Source: Aurantiacibacter odishensis
GTDB taxonomy: Bacteria > Pseudomonadota > Alphaproteobacteria > Sphingomonadales > Sphingomonadaceae
Direction: 5' to 3'
Assembly: GCF_003605195.1 (NCBI RefSeq)
Contig: NZ_QYOS01000017.1
Location: 1 to 64,000, forward strand
DNA: 64,000 bases
Positions within the stretch are counted from its first letter, which is position 1. Each line of letters begins with the position of its first letter. A model generated the notes under the pieces. The model was given only the letters and a program-made list of their open reading frames with translations. It was not told the DNA's origin and ran no database searches. This document shows, in pieces, positions 1 to 8,392 of the stretch. Position numbers and translations under genes: made by a program.

Positions 1-1875
1 GACGAGGCCGTCCACATCGGGCCGCCACCTGCCAATGAGAGCTACCTGCTCGCCGACAAGATCATCGCCGCCTGCAAGCAGACCGGGGTCGAGGCGGTGC
101 ATCCGGGCTATGGCTTCCTCTCCGAACGCGCCAGTTTCGTCGAGGCGCTGGAGGCGGAGAACATCGCCTTCATTGGCCCGCCAGCCAGCGCGATTGCCGC
201 GATGGGCGACAAGATCGAGTCCAAGAAGCTGGCCAAGCAGGCGGGCGTCAACACCGTGCCCGGCTCCGAAGATGCCATCGATACGACGCAAGAGGCGCTG
301 AAAGTCTCCAACGAAATCGGCTATCCGGTGATGATGAAGGCCAGCGCAGGCGGCGGCGGCAAGGGCATGCGGCTTGCATGGAACGACAAGGACGTGGAGG
401 AAGGGTTCGAGGCGACCAAGCGCGAGGGCCTCAACTCCTTCGGTGACGACCGCGTGTTCATCGAGAAGTTCATCGAGGACCCGCGCCATATCGAGATACA
501 GGTGCTGGGCGACAAGCACGGCACGGTGCTGTATCTGAATGAGCGCGAGTGCTCTATCCAGCGTCGCCATCAGAAGGTGGTGGAAGAAGCGCCGTCGCCC
601 TTCGTCACGCCCGAAATGCGCCGCAAGATGGGCGAGCAGGCCGTCGCTCTCAGCAAGGCCGTGGGCTATCACTCGGCAGGGACGGTGGAACTGATCGTGT
701 CGGGCGCGGACCCGACGGGGGAGAGCTTCTACTTCCTCGAAATGAATACCCGACTTCAAGTGGAGCATCCCGTCACCGAAGCCATCACCGGTATTGATCT
801 GGTGGAATACATGATCCGCGTGGCGGCGGACGAAAAGCTGCCGATGAGCCAGGACGATATCGGCATCGACGGCTGGGCGATCGAAAACCGCATCTATGCC
901 GAAGACCCCTATCGCGGCTTCTTGCCCAGCACCGGGCGACTGGTGCGCTATGCCACCCCGGTCGAGCCGTGGGCGGGCGACCTTCGCGGTGTGGACGGTG
1001 TGCGGTTCGATTCAGGTGTGCAGGAAGGCGGCGAGGTGTCGATCTTCTACGATCCGATGATCGCCAAGCTGGTGACATGGGGCAGGACGCGCGACGAGGC
1101 GGCAGACCTTCAGATTGCGGCGCTGGACGCGGTGGAACTGGAAGGGCTTGGCCACAACGTCGACTTCCTCTCCGCGCTGATGCAGCACCCGCGGTTCCGC
1201 AGCGGCGAACTCACTACCGGCTTCATCGCCGAGGAATATCCCGAAGGCTTCGAAGGGGCGGCGACCAGCGAAGATCGCCTGCGCCGCATCGCTGCCATCG
1301 GGGCTGGTATCGAGTTTACGCACCAGGCGCGCCAGCGGCAGATCAGCGGCCAATTGAACGGCCCGCAGCCTGTCACACCCGCATGGATCGTGCGTGTCGA
1401 CGGTGTCGATCATTCGGTCACGCTGGGCGAGGGACACGCCATTGTCGACGGGCACACGGTGGAAGGACATTGCGACTGGATGCCCGGCCAGCGCGCCGCC
1501 ACTGCCACGCAGCCCGATGGCCCGACGCTGGGCCTCAGTATCAAGCGCCAGAGGCCGAACTGGGCAATCAACACGCATGGCCGCACCTATACCGTGCGCG
1601 CGCTCCCCGCGCGTCTGGCAAGCCACGCCGGGCACATGATCGAGAAGCAGCCGCCCGACACCTCGAAAATGCTGCTGTGCCCGATGCCGGGCCTGCTGGT
1701 GAAGCTGCACGTGGGCGAGGGGGAGCAGGTGGAAGCCGGACAGCCGCTTGCCACGGTGGAAGCCATGAAAATGGAAAACATCCTGCGCGCCGAAAAGAGC
1801 GGCACTGTCGCCAGCATCAACGCCGAAGAAGGCGAGACCCTGGTGGTCGATGCGGTGATCCTCGAGCTGGAGTAG
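1..1875 (+). CDS. pccA: Propionyl-/acyl-CoA carboxylase alpha subunit, biotin carboxylase plus biotinyl domain (5' truncated by window)
   Basis: Biotin-dependent carboxylase subunit: ATP-driven carboxylation of biotin, which then serves acyl-CoA (probably propionyl-CoA) carboxylation in the cytoplasm. The frame is open from base 1, so the start lies upstream; 624 residues are visible. It opens inside the biotin carboxylase N-domain (VEAVHPGYGFLSE), then shows the glycine-rich ATP-grasp loop (SAGGGGKGMR), the ERECSIQRRHQK and EMNTRLQVEHPVTE signatures of biotin carboxylases, a linker/BT region, and a C-terminal biotinyl domain with the biotin-accepting lysine in EAMKMEN. The fused biotinyl domain separates it from stand-alone AccC and fits PccA; a methylcrotonyl-CoA carboxylase alpha subunit (MccA) is the main alternative. 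The beta subunit is not in the window. Confidence 0.9.
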   Translation, partial: DEAVHIGPPPANESYLLADKIIAACKQTGVEAVHPGYGFLSERASFVEALEAENIAFIGPPASAIAAMGDKIESKKLAKQAGVNTVPGSEDAIDTTQEALKVSNEIGYPVMMKASAGGGGKGMRLAWNDKDVEEGFEATKREGLNSFGDDRVFIEKFIEDPRHIEIQVLGDKHGTVLYLNERECSIQRRHQKVVEEAPSPFVTPEMRRKMGEQAVALSKAVGYHSAGTVELIVSGADPTGESFYFLEMNTRLQVEHPVTEAITGIDLVEYMIRVAADEKLPMSQDDIGIDGWAIENRIYAEDPYRGFLPSTGRLVRYATPVEPWAGDLRGVDGVRFDSGVQEGGEVSIFYDPMIAKLVTWGRTRDEAADLQIAALDAVELEGLGHNVDFLSALMQHPRFRSGELTTGFIAEEYPEGFEGAATSEDRLRRIAAIGAGIEFTHQARQRQISGQLNGPQPVTPAWIVRVDGVDHSVTLGEGHAIVDGHTVEGHCDWMPGQRAATATQPDGPTLGLSIKRQRPNWAINTHGRTYTVRALPARLASHAGHMIEKQPPDTSKMLLCPMPGLLVKLHVGEGEQVEAGQPLATVEAMKMENILRAEKSGTVASINAEEGETLVVDAVILELE

Positions 1876-2059
1876 ACGGGCCTTTGTCATGTATTGAACA
1901 TGGAAGGCATTCGCTCTAGCAAGGCTTCTGCGGATACCGGGCCCCTCTGGCGGGCGGCGCAAGCCACCCGTGATGTCGGACCGCATCGGACAACCGATGC
2001 CGTTCGACGGAGCCAATCTCCTCCAATCGCATCGGTTGATGAGAAGAGGAGTGTATTCA

Positions 2060-2794
2060 ATGACCACACGCAGAAATTTCATCGGCGGCTTGGGAGCCGT
2101 GGGTGCCGCCACGGTTCTGAGCGGCAATACGGCCATGGCGCAGGACAGCGCCGGCGGCATGATCCCGGCGCCGCTGGCCACGGATCTGACGCCGCAGCAG
2201 GCGCTCGATTTGCTTCGGGAAGGCAACGCGGCGTTCCTGCGCGGAGAGCAGACACGGGTGCTTACCAGCGCGCAGCGCCGGTTGGACCTTGCGCGCGGGC
2301 AGTCGCCCTTTGCGGCTTATGTCACTTGTTCGGACAGCCGCGTTCCGCCTGAATTGCTATTTGGTCGGGGATTGGGCGAGCTGTTCATCATCCGCAACGC
2401 CGGGAACACCGTCGATACCGTGGCCCTGGGCTCCATCGAATATGCTGTGGCCCAGTTGAAAACCCCGCTGGTAGTCGTGATGGGGCACGAGAGTTGCGGC
2501 GCGGTGGACGCGGCCACCAAGGTGGTGACCGAAAACGCGACTTTTCCTGGCTCCATCGGGCCTATGGTCGAGCCGATCATTCCCGCAGTGCTGAGCGTTC
2601 GCGACGAACCCGGCGACCTGCTCGACAATTCGGTGCGCGCCAATGTGCGCCGCGTGGTCAACCAACTGCGCAGCCAGACCGATCCGATCATGCTCGATCC
2701 GCAGCGCTCCGGCGATCTCTGGGTGGTGGGCGCATATTACCACCTCGATACAGGCGCGGTGGATTTCTTCGATCTGCCGGAAGGCGCGGCGTAA
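2060..2794 (+). CDS. Beta-class carbonic anhydrase with Tat-type signal peptide
   Basis: Zinc enzyme interconverting CO2 and bicarbonate, 244 aa. Zinc-ligand motifs are CSDSR (C90, D92) and HESCGA (H143, C146), in the order and spacing of beta-carbonic anhydrases. The N-terminus TRRNFIGGLGAVGAATVL followed by AMAQ resembles a twin-arginine signal with a cleavage site, so export to the periplasm is inferred. The start at 2060 was chosen because it puts the RR motif at residues 4-5 and follows AGAGGA about nine bases upstream; the frame is open further upstream, without a comparable site. It is monocistronic, ending at a strong hairpin terminator. Its proximity to a carboxylase may be coincidental. 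Confidence 0.9.
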   Translation: MTTRRNFIGGLGAVGAATVLSGNTAMAQDSAGGMIPAPLATDLTPQQALDLLREGNAAFLRGEQTRVLTSAQRRLDLARGQSPFAAYVTCSDSRVPPELLFGRGLGELFIIRNAGNTVDTVALGSIEYAVAQLKTPLVVVMGHESCGAVDAATKVVTENATFPGSIGPMVEPIIPAVLSVRDEPGDLLDNSVRANVRRVVNQLRSQTDPIMLDPQRSGDLWVVGAYYHLDTGAVDFFDLPEGAA

Positions 2795-2816
2795 GCCTGC
2801 CAGGCGCTAGAAAACC

Positions 2817-2854
2817 AAAGGCCGGCAGAGTCGTTGACGACGCTGCCGGCCTTT
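2817..2854 (+). terminator. Strong, probably bidirectional intrinsic terminator
   Basis: A 12-bp perfect stem (AAAGGCCGGCAG at 2817-2828 with CTGCCGGCCTTT at 2843-2854) with a 14-nt loop, followed by a T-rich run. On the opposite strand the stem is also followed by T-rich sequence. It can therefore end both the carbonic anhydrase transcript and the tRNA-Pro transcript arriving from the right. Confidence 0.85.
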
Positions 2855-2864
2855 TGTCGTCCAC

Positions 2865-2941
2865 TGGTCGGGAAGACAGGATTCGAACCTGCGACCCCCA
2901 CACCCCCAGTGTGATGCGCTACCAGGCTGCGCTACTTCCCG
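2865..2941 (-). tRNA. tRNA-Pro (anticodon GGG)
   Basis: Read on the minus strand, the acceptor stem CGGGAAG pairs with CTTCCCG and is followed by ACCA, so the CCA end is encoded. The D-arm GCGCAGCCTGGTAGCGC is canonical, the anticodon loop is CTGGGGG with GGG at positions 34-36, and the T-loop is GGTTCGAATCC. The length is 77 nt. A GGG anticodon reads the proline codons CCC and CCU. Confidence 0.96.
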
Positions 2942-3117
2942 AGACCAGTGGAGAGCGGCCCTATAGTTGGGCATTTGCGGTATGGCAACCACCTCGATTG
3001 CCACAATTTGCCAATGCTGCTAGGCGCGCCGCCAATGTGTCGGAGAGGGGCGCACCTTGAACCTCGCTGCGGCCTCCCCACTCTAGTAATTCCAACGTTC
3101 GGGATGGACCTCGATTG

Positions 3118-3438
3118 ATGCTTGATATTCTTTCCGCCGCTGCTGCTGGCGATGCCCCTCCGGGATGGCTGCAGTTCCTGCCCATCGTCGGCATGATCCT
3201 GATCTTCTGGTTCCTGCTTTTCCGTCCGCAGATGAAGCGTGCGAAAGAACACCAGCAGAAAGTGGCTGGACTGAAGAAGAACGACCAGGTGGTGACTGCA
3301 GGCGGCATCGTGGGCAAGATCACCAAGGTGGACGAGACCTACGCCGAAGTGGAAATCGCCCAGGGTACGCGAATCAGGGTGGTGAAGAGCACCATCGGCG
3401 ACATTATCCAGCCGGGCGGCAAGCCCGCGAACGACTAA
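3118..3438 (+). CDS. yajC: Preprotein translocase subunit YajC
   Basis: Small inner-membrane accessory of the SecDF complex, 106 aa. One N-terminal transmembrane helix (about residues 19-38, FLPIVGMILIFWFLLFRPQ) is followed by the conserved cytoplasmic part with MKRAKEHQ and VVTAGGIVGKI, the YajC signature. The first in-frame codon is TTG at 3115; ATG at 3118 is preferred, with a GGA-rich stretch upstream. It lies 19 bp upstream of secD, the normal yajC-secD-secF order. Confidence 0.95.
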   Translation: MLDILSAAAAGDAPPGWLQFLPIVGMILIFWFLLFRPQMKRAKEHQQKVAGLKKNDQVVTAGGIVGKITKVDETYAEVEIAQGTRIRVVKSTIGDIIQPGGKPAND

Positions 3439-3457
3439 CCTTTTCCGGCGGATAACC

Positions 3458-5056
3458 ATGCTCGATTTTCCCATCTGGAAGCGCCTTTCGTTCTGGGCCA
3501 TCACGCTGGTGCTGGCCCTGCTTGCGTTCCCATCGATTGCGATGCTTTCCGGCTCCGATGTGCCCGAAGCTTTCGAGGGCTACGAAGTCAATCTCGGCCT
3601 CGACCTTGCCGGCGGCAGTCACATCCTGCTGGAAGGGGAGACGGAAGCCGTCCAGCGTGAACGCCTGGAAACGATGGAAGAATCGGTCCGCGATGCTCTT
3701 GGCGATGCGGAGCCTCCCATTCGAATCGGCGATGTTTCCACGGCTAACGGTCGCCTGTCCTTCATGCTGGCCAATCCGGCCGACGTCGATCGGGCTCGCG
3801 AACTCCTTACCCCGCTGATGAACGGGCAAGGGCTGGTGCGCGAATGGGACCTCTCGGTGCTGGACGGCAACCGCATGGTATTGACGCCGACAGAGGAAGG
3901 GCTGGAAACCGCTGTCGACGACGCGATGGAAGCGACCGTCGACGTTATTCGCCGCCGCATCGACGAACTAGGCACGCGTGAGCCCACCATCCTGCGCCAG
4001 GGGGACGATCGTATCGTCGTCCAGGTGCCGGGTCTGGAAGATCCGGAGCAGCTTAAGAACCTGCTGGGTGAGACAGCGCAGCTCGAATTCAAGCTGGTCG
4101 ATGCCAATGCGCTGCCAAGCGACGTGGCTCAGGGCATCGCCAATCCGGGCAGCGAGATCGTGCCCTATTCGGAAGACAGCGACTTTGCCGGGCAATTCGA
4201 AGCGGTTCGCCGCCTCGGCGGCATTCGCGGTGACAGTCTGACGGGCGCGCAGCAGAGTTTCGATGCGCAGACCAACGAGCCGGTCGTGACCATTCAGTTC
4301 GATCAGGAGGGCGGTCAGCGCTTTGCCGTGCTCTCGACCGAGAACGTAGGTCGCCGCTTTGCCATCATCCTCGACGGCGCGGTGATCTCGGCCCCGAACT
4401 TCAACGAACCAATCCTTTCGGGCAGCGCCCAGATTTCCGGTGGTTTCACCACGGAAACTGCCAACAATCTCGCGATCCAGTTGCGTTCGGGCGCCCTGCA
4501 GGTGCCGCTCACGATCATCGAGGAACGCACCGTCGGACCTGACTTGGGTCGCGATTCCATCGTGGCGGGCGCGATTGCCATGGGCATCGGCTCGCTGCTG
4601 GTTATCGGACTGATGATCGCCTCGTACGGCCGTTTCGGCGTCTATGCCACGATCGCACTGGGTCTCAACGTGCTGATGGTGCTGGGCATCATGGCGTTCA
4701 TGAACACCACGCTGACCCTGCCCGGTATTGCCGGATTCGTGCTGACGGTGGGCGCGGCGGTGGACGCCAACGTGCTGATCAACGAGCGTATCCGCGAGGA
4801 GAGGAGGCGAGGGCGGCGTGTGGTTGCCGCGGTGGAAAACGGCTACAAGGAAGCCAGCCGCGCCATTTACGATGCCAACGTCACCAACTTCATCGCCGGT
4901 GTGCTGCTGTTCCTGTTCGGCTCCGGCCCGGTGCGCGGTTTTGCCGTGGTGCTGATCATCGGCCTGTTCACCAGCGTCTTCACCGCAGTTACGCTTACCC
5001 GCATGTGGGTGGCTGGCTGGCTGCGGGGCAAACGTCCCAGCGACATCAACATTTGA
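3458..5056 (+). CDS. secD: Protein translocase subunit SecD
   Basis: Integral membrane subunit that uses the proton-motive force to pull secreted proteins out of the Sec channel. The protein has 532 aa. It begins with a transmembrane helix, followed by the D1-type motif VNLGLDLAGGSHILLE, a large periplasmic region, and five C-terminal helices starting near residue 360 (IVAGAIAMGIGSLLVIG). The segment GFVLTVGAAVDANVLINER is the conserved SecD TM4 region with the functional aspartate. It is followed 17 bp later by secF in one operon. Confidence 0.97.
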   Translation: MLDFPIWKRLSFWAITLVLALLAFPSIAMLSGSDVPEAFEGYEVNLGLDLAGGSHILLEGETEAVQRERLETMEESVRDALGDAEPPIRIGDVSTANGRLSFMLANPADVDRARELLTPLMNGQGLVREWDLSVLDGNRMVLTPTEEGLETAVDDAMEATVDVIRRRIDELGTREPTILRQGDDRIVVQVPGLEDPEQLKNLLGETAQLEFKLVDANALPSDVAQGIANPGSEIVPYSEDSDFAGQFEAVRRLGGIRGDSLTGAQQSFDAQTNEPVVTIQFDQEGGQRFAVLSTENVGRRFAIILDGAVISAPNFNEPILSGSAQISGGFTTETANNLAIQLRSGALQVPLTIIEERTVGPDLGRDSIVAGAIAMGIGSLLVIGLMIASYGRFGVYATIALGLNVLMVLGIMAFMNTTLTLPGIAGFVLTVGAAVDANVLINERIREERRRGRRVVAAVENGYKEASRAIYDANVTNFIAGVLLFLFGSGPVRGFAVVLIIGLFTSVFTAVTLTRMWVAGWLRGKRPSDINI

Positions 5057-5073
5057 GGGGCGGGGATTAGATC

Positions 5074-6051
5074 ATGAAACTGCTCAAGCTCGTACCCGAG
5101 AACACCAACATCCAATTCCTGAAATGGCGGGTGCCGTTCTATGTCGTCAGCCTGCTGCTGATCGCGGCAAGCTGGGGCCTGGTGATGACCAAGGGGCTCA
5201 ACTACGGCGTCGATTTCGCCGGCGGCCAGGAAATTACCGGCACTTTCCAGGAAGAAGCCGAAGCTCCCATCGGTGAGCTGCGCGATACCGTGGGCACGCT
5301 GGGGCTGGGCGACCCTGTCATCCAGCGCTTCGGTGAGGCAAATCAGGTTTCGATCCGCGTGCGCCTTCCTGAAAGTGCCGAGGGCGATCCGGCTGCGGCC
5401 AATCGTATTTCAGGCCAGATCATCGACACGGTAACTGCGGAGCACCCCGATTTCCGTGTCGATTCGAACAACACCGTGTCGGGCAAGGTCTCTGGCGAAT
5501 TCCGAGAAACGGCGCTCTATGCCCTGCTGTTCGCGATGCTGGCGATTGCAGCCTACATCTGGATTCGTTTCGAGTGGCAGTTCGGCGTCGGCGCCCTTTT
5601 CGCACTGTTCCATGACGTGTCACTGACGCTGGGCATGTTCGCGCTGTTCCAGCTTGAATTCAGCTTGCAGATCATCGCTGCCATCCTGGCGATCATTGGT
5701 TATTCGCTGAACGACACCATCGTGGTCTACGATCGCATCCGCGAGAACCTGAAGAAGTATCGCAAGATGCAACTTCCAGAATTGTTGGACCTGTCGGTGA
5801 ACGAGACGCTGGCGCGTACGGTGATGACCTCGCTCACCCTGCTGATCGCGCTTCTGCCGCTGCTGTTCTTCGGGCCTGCCAGCCTGTTCGGCATGGTCGC
5901 CGCGATCGTGCTGGGCGTGTTCGTAGGCACCTATTCGTCTGTATACATGGCCGCGCCTATCCTGGTGTGGCTGGGCGTGACGAGCGACAGCTTCGTGCCC
6001 GAAGAGACGGTTGCGGAGCAACAGGAGAAGAAGGCGCGCGGGGAAATCTAG
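5074..6051 (+). CDS. secF: Protein translocase subunit SecF
   Basis: Partner of SecD in the SecDF motor, 325 aa. The first helix is followed by GLNYGVDFAGGQEITG, the SecF counterpart of the D1 motif. The C-terminal half carries the export membrane protein domain, including IIGYSLNDTIVVYDRIRE, the conserved SecF TM4 region. It ends by overlapping the last two to three bases of the convergent glycosyltransferase gene, so no room remains for an independent terminator. Confidence 0.97.
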   Translation: MKLLKLVPENTNIQFLKWRVPFYVVSLLLIAASWGLVMTKGLNYGVDFAGGQEITGTFQEEAEAPIGELRDTVGTLGLGDPVIQRFGEANQVSIRVRLPESAEGDPAAANRISGQIIDTVTAEHPDFRVDSNNTVSGKVSGEFRETALYALLFAMLAIAAYIWIRFEWQFGVGALFALFHDVSLTLGMFALFQLEFSLQIIAAILAIIGYSLNDTIVVYDRIRENLKKYRKMQLPELLDLSVNETLARTVMTSLTLLIALLPLLFFGPASLFGMVAAIVLGVFVGTYSSVYMAAPILVWLGVTSDSFVPEETVAEQQEKKARGEI

Positions 6052-7226
6052 GCGATGATCCCCGCGTAGTATTCTGCCAGTGCCGCAGCATTCGCGTCCC
6101 AACTGAACTGCGCGACCATGTTCGTCACGTCTTGCTGCGCATAATCGGCGGCCAGAACTTCACGTACGCCTTCGGCCACGGCTTGGGGATTTCGCGCCAC
6201 GATCCGGCCTGCCACCGGCGCTGTCACCAGTTCGCGGGCACCGCCTGCCTCGGTGACAACCAGCGGGGTCCCGCAGGCCAGTGCCTCGACCCACGCATTC
6301 GCCAACCCCTCGCTGGCGGAGGGTAAGACCATCGCGTCGGCGGCTGACAGCACCACCGGCAGGCTACCGTGATCGAGGCTGCCGAGGAAATGCACGCGGT
6401 TCGGAACACCCAGTTCGATGGCCAGCTGCCGCAGCGCCCCCTCGTCGCCGCCCGTGCCGACGAGTACCAGCTGCGTATCGGGCAGCCGCGCAAGCGCCCG
6501 GATGACGAAGTGCTGGCCCTTTCGGGGAATGAGCGCGCCTACGGTTGCCAGAAGTCGCTCACCGTCTTCCAGCCTGACGTTGAAATCCGCGGCCATCTTG
6601 CGCCGACTCTGCGTGCGATCCAGCGGCCGGAACAGCTCTCGATCCAAGCCGGTGTAATGTACGGTGATCTTGTCCTTGGGTAGGCCCAGTGCTGTCATGT
6701 CATGTTTCAGCGCTCTGCTTACGGCCAATAGGCCTGCCGCTTGCCTGCTGGCTTCCAGCATCTGTTCCAGCGCATATCCCTTGTGGCCCCAGTGCGAGAT
6801 ATCCGCCCCGCGCGCCTTGATGCTGAGCGGCAGGTCCAGCGCCTTCGCAATGGCAGCCGCCGCGGGGCCGTCGGGATAGAAGAATTGCGCATCGATCAGA
6901 TCGAAAGGCGCTTCGGCACGGAGCCGCTGGGCAATGGGCCACACGGCCTTGGCGATCATGCGCGGATTGAAAGGTCCGCCCACCGCGGGGATCAGCGTGA
7001 AGCGCGGACGGCGCACATCGACGCCGCCTTCCTCACCGGATATCGCAGCAGCGGCGAGCGCCCTGTAGCGCCCCATGGGCACGGGTGGCACGCCGATTGG
7101 GTTGATGACCGTCACTTCCCAGTCGCCGCGCGCAGCGAGCGCTTCCATCTGCCGCGCGACGAACGTGCCAAAGCGTGGTATGTGGCTGTTGGGGTAAAGC
7201 GTGGCGATCGAGAGGACGCGGGGCAT
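6048..7226 (-). CDS. GT-B fold glycosyltransferase, family 4 (TuaC-like)
   Basis: Predicted nucleotide-sugar-dependent glycosyltransferase of 392 aa. The N-terminal acceptor domain starts with RVLSIATLYPNSHIPRFGTF. The C-terminal donor-binding domain shows VGALIPRKGQHFVIRALA, the acidic cluster LPSASEGLANAWVEALACG and TPLVVTEAGGARELV, the EX7E-type region of GT4 enzymes. No signal peptide is visible. Cell-surface polysaccharide synthesis is likely, but the acceptor is unknown. It lies 16 bp downstream of the XRE-family gene on the same strand, so the two are probably co-transcribed. No other polysaccharide genes surround it. Confidence 0.85.
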   Translation of the reverse strand: MPRVLSIATLYPNSHIPRFGTFVARQMEALAARGDWEVTVINPIGVPPVPMGRYRALAAAAISGEEGGVDVRRPRFTLIPAVGGPFNPRMIAKAVWPIAQRLRAEAPFDLIDAQFFYPDGPAAAAIAKALDLPLSIKARGADISHWGHKGYALEQMLEASRQAAGLLAVSRALKHDMTALGLPKDKITVHYTGLDRELFRPLDRTQSRRKMAADFNVRLEDGERLLATVGALIPRKGQHFVIRALARLPDTQLVLVGTGGDEGALRQLAIELGVPNRVHFLGSLDHGSLPVVLSAADAMVLPSASEGLANAWVEALACGTPLVVTEAGGARELVTAPVAGRIVARNPQAVAEGVREVLAADYAQQDVTNMVAQFSWDANAAALAEYYAGIIA

Positions 7227-7242
7227 CGTGCGCGCAGGCCTC

Positions 7243-7815
7243 TTACAGTTTCCTCACCAGCATCTCGGCAACGGCTAGCCATGCCGGGCTGTCGATCACG
7301 ATCTGCCGCTGGCCGATGCCGGGGGGCAGCAGGCCAACCAGCGATCCTTGGCGGTCGATCAGCCGACCGAAGGCAAAGCGACCGCCAGAGCGCGGGGCCA
7401 GCACGTCGCGGTTGATGAGGTTCGCGGTTTCATCGGGTGACACCTGCCGCATCCACAACTGGTCTCCGCTGCGGTATTCGCCCTGGCTGGTCTCGATGGA
7501 GAGACAGACGAGCGATCCGCCATCGACAAGTTCGGTCGGCAGAATGGCATCGCGCGGTGTCGAAAGGCTTTCCGCCCCGGCTTCGGTGAGACGGGCAATC
7601 ACCTGTGTCTGCTCCTGCGCTTCGCCCTTAACCAGAGTTTGCGGATCGACGCCCAAAGCCTCACCGATGCGGTTCATCCAGGTGAGCGAGAGGTTGCGCA
7701 TACCAGTTTCGAGCCGCCCGATAGTCTGCGCCGTGGTCGCCGGATTACACGCAGCGGCCACTTCGGCCAGCGTCATGCCCTTCTGCTTGCGAATGTCACG
7801 GATGCGGTTGATCAT
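7243..7815 (-). CDS. XRE-family transcriptional regulator with C-terminal S24-like region
   Basis: A 190-aa predicted DNA-binding protein. The N-terminal helix-turn-helix is clear (MINRIRDIRKQKGMTLAEVA, then TTAQTIGRLETGMRNLSLTW). The C-terminal half (about 105-180, GEYRSGDQLWMRQVSPDE to GIGQRQIVID) resembles the beta-rich S24/LexA-type peptidase fold, but I see no convincing Ser/Lys catalytic dyad. It may therefore be a sensing rather than self-cleaving domain. It is the first gene of a two-gene operon with the glycosyltransferase. Its target genes and signal are unknown. Confidence 0.75.
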   Translation of the reverse strand: MINRIRDIRKQKGMTLAEVAAACNPATTAQTIGRLETGMRNLSLTWMNRIGEALGVDPQTLVKGEAQEQTQVIARLTEAGAESLSTPRDAILPTELVDGGSLVCLSIETSQGEYRSGDQLWMRQVSPDETANLINRDVLAPRSGGRFAFGRLIDRQGSLVGLLPPGIGQRQIVIDSPAWLAVAEMLVRKL

Positions 7816-7915
7816 ACTCTGGGACCCCGAATAACCATATTGGTTGCAAGTTTCTCTTTCCTACACCCGATTCGCTTTTGCAAGGGGTGTTCGGCTCGAA
7901 TGGAAGGGAATCTGC

Positions 7916-8392
7916 ATGAACAATCGCAAGCTCGTGGAACGCGAACTGACATCCGAAGGCCCGCGCCGCCGTGCGGGGGTGGGGCGAAAGCGCCGCAGTG
8001 TGACCGTGAACGTTGCCGAAAGTCCGCTCAGTTGGCTGCATGCACGCGGCCACCTCGATGACCGTTTATACGATGCAAGTGAGCGGCTGCGCGCCGATTA
8101 CGAGCGGGCTCAACTAGGCGCGAACGTCACCATGCGCTGGGATCCGGTGCGAATAAAAGGTACCGGTGAGCAAGGGCTGACACAAACCGAGCGCCAGATT
8201 GCGGCGCGCAGCCGATTCGACGCCGCGCTGCAACAGGCGGGGCGCGGGCTGGAAGATATCCTCTGGCGGGTAGTTTGTGCGGGTGAAACGCTGCCGGTGG
8301 CAGAGAAGGCGCTCGCTTGGCCGGCGCGCAGCGGCAAGCTTGTTCTGAAACTGGCGCTCGACCGCGTGGCGGACTTCTACCGGATCACCTAG
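7916..8392 (+). CDS. Conserved alphaproteobacterial protein, DUF6456-like
   Basis: Protein of 158 aa without signal peptide or membrane segment. The basic N-terminus (RRRAGVGRKRRSVTVN) precedes a helical domain with PLSWLHARGHLDD, DAGERLR-like spacing and LEDILWRVVCAGETL, ending in a helix-turn-helix-like stretch (GKLVLKLALDRVADFY). This pattern matches what I recall of the DUF6456 family, found in alphaproteobacteria and suspected to bind DNA. The ATG at 7916 follows GGAAGGGAA at a good distance and is preferred over upstream in-frame codons. It is divergent from the XRE gene and overlaps the next minus-strand gene end to end by four bases. Confidence 0.65.
   Translation: MNNRKLVERELTSEGPRRRAGVGRKRRSVTVNVAESPLSWLHARGHLDDRLYDASERLRADYERAQLGANVTMRWDPVRIKGTGEQGLTQTERQIAARSRFDAALQQAGRGLEDILWRVVCAGETLPVAEKALAWPARSGKLVLKLALDRVADFYRIT

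Noticed and set aside
1983-2000. Perfect 7-bp hairpin GCATCGG-ACAA-CCGATGC between pccA and the carbonic anhydrase gene
   Set aside because: No T-run and no association with a ribosome site; may be incidental in GC-rich DNA.
1012-2226. Open frame of about 400 codons on the minus strand across the pccA end and carbonic anhydrase start
   Set aside because: It spans two recognised plus-strand genes and shows no motif or ribosome site; an antisense artefact of codon bias.
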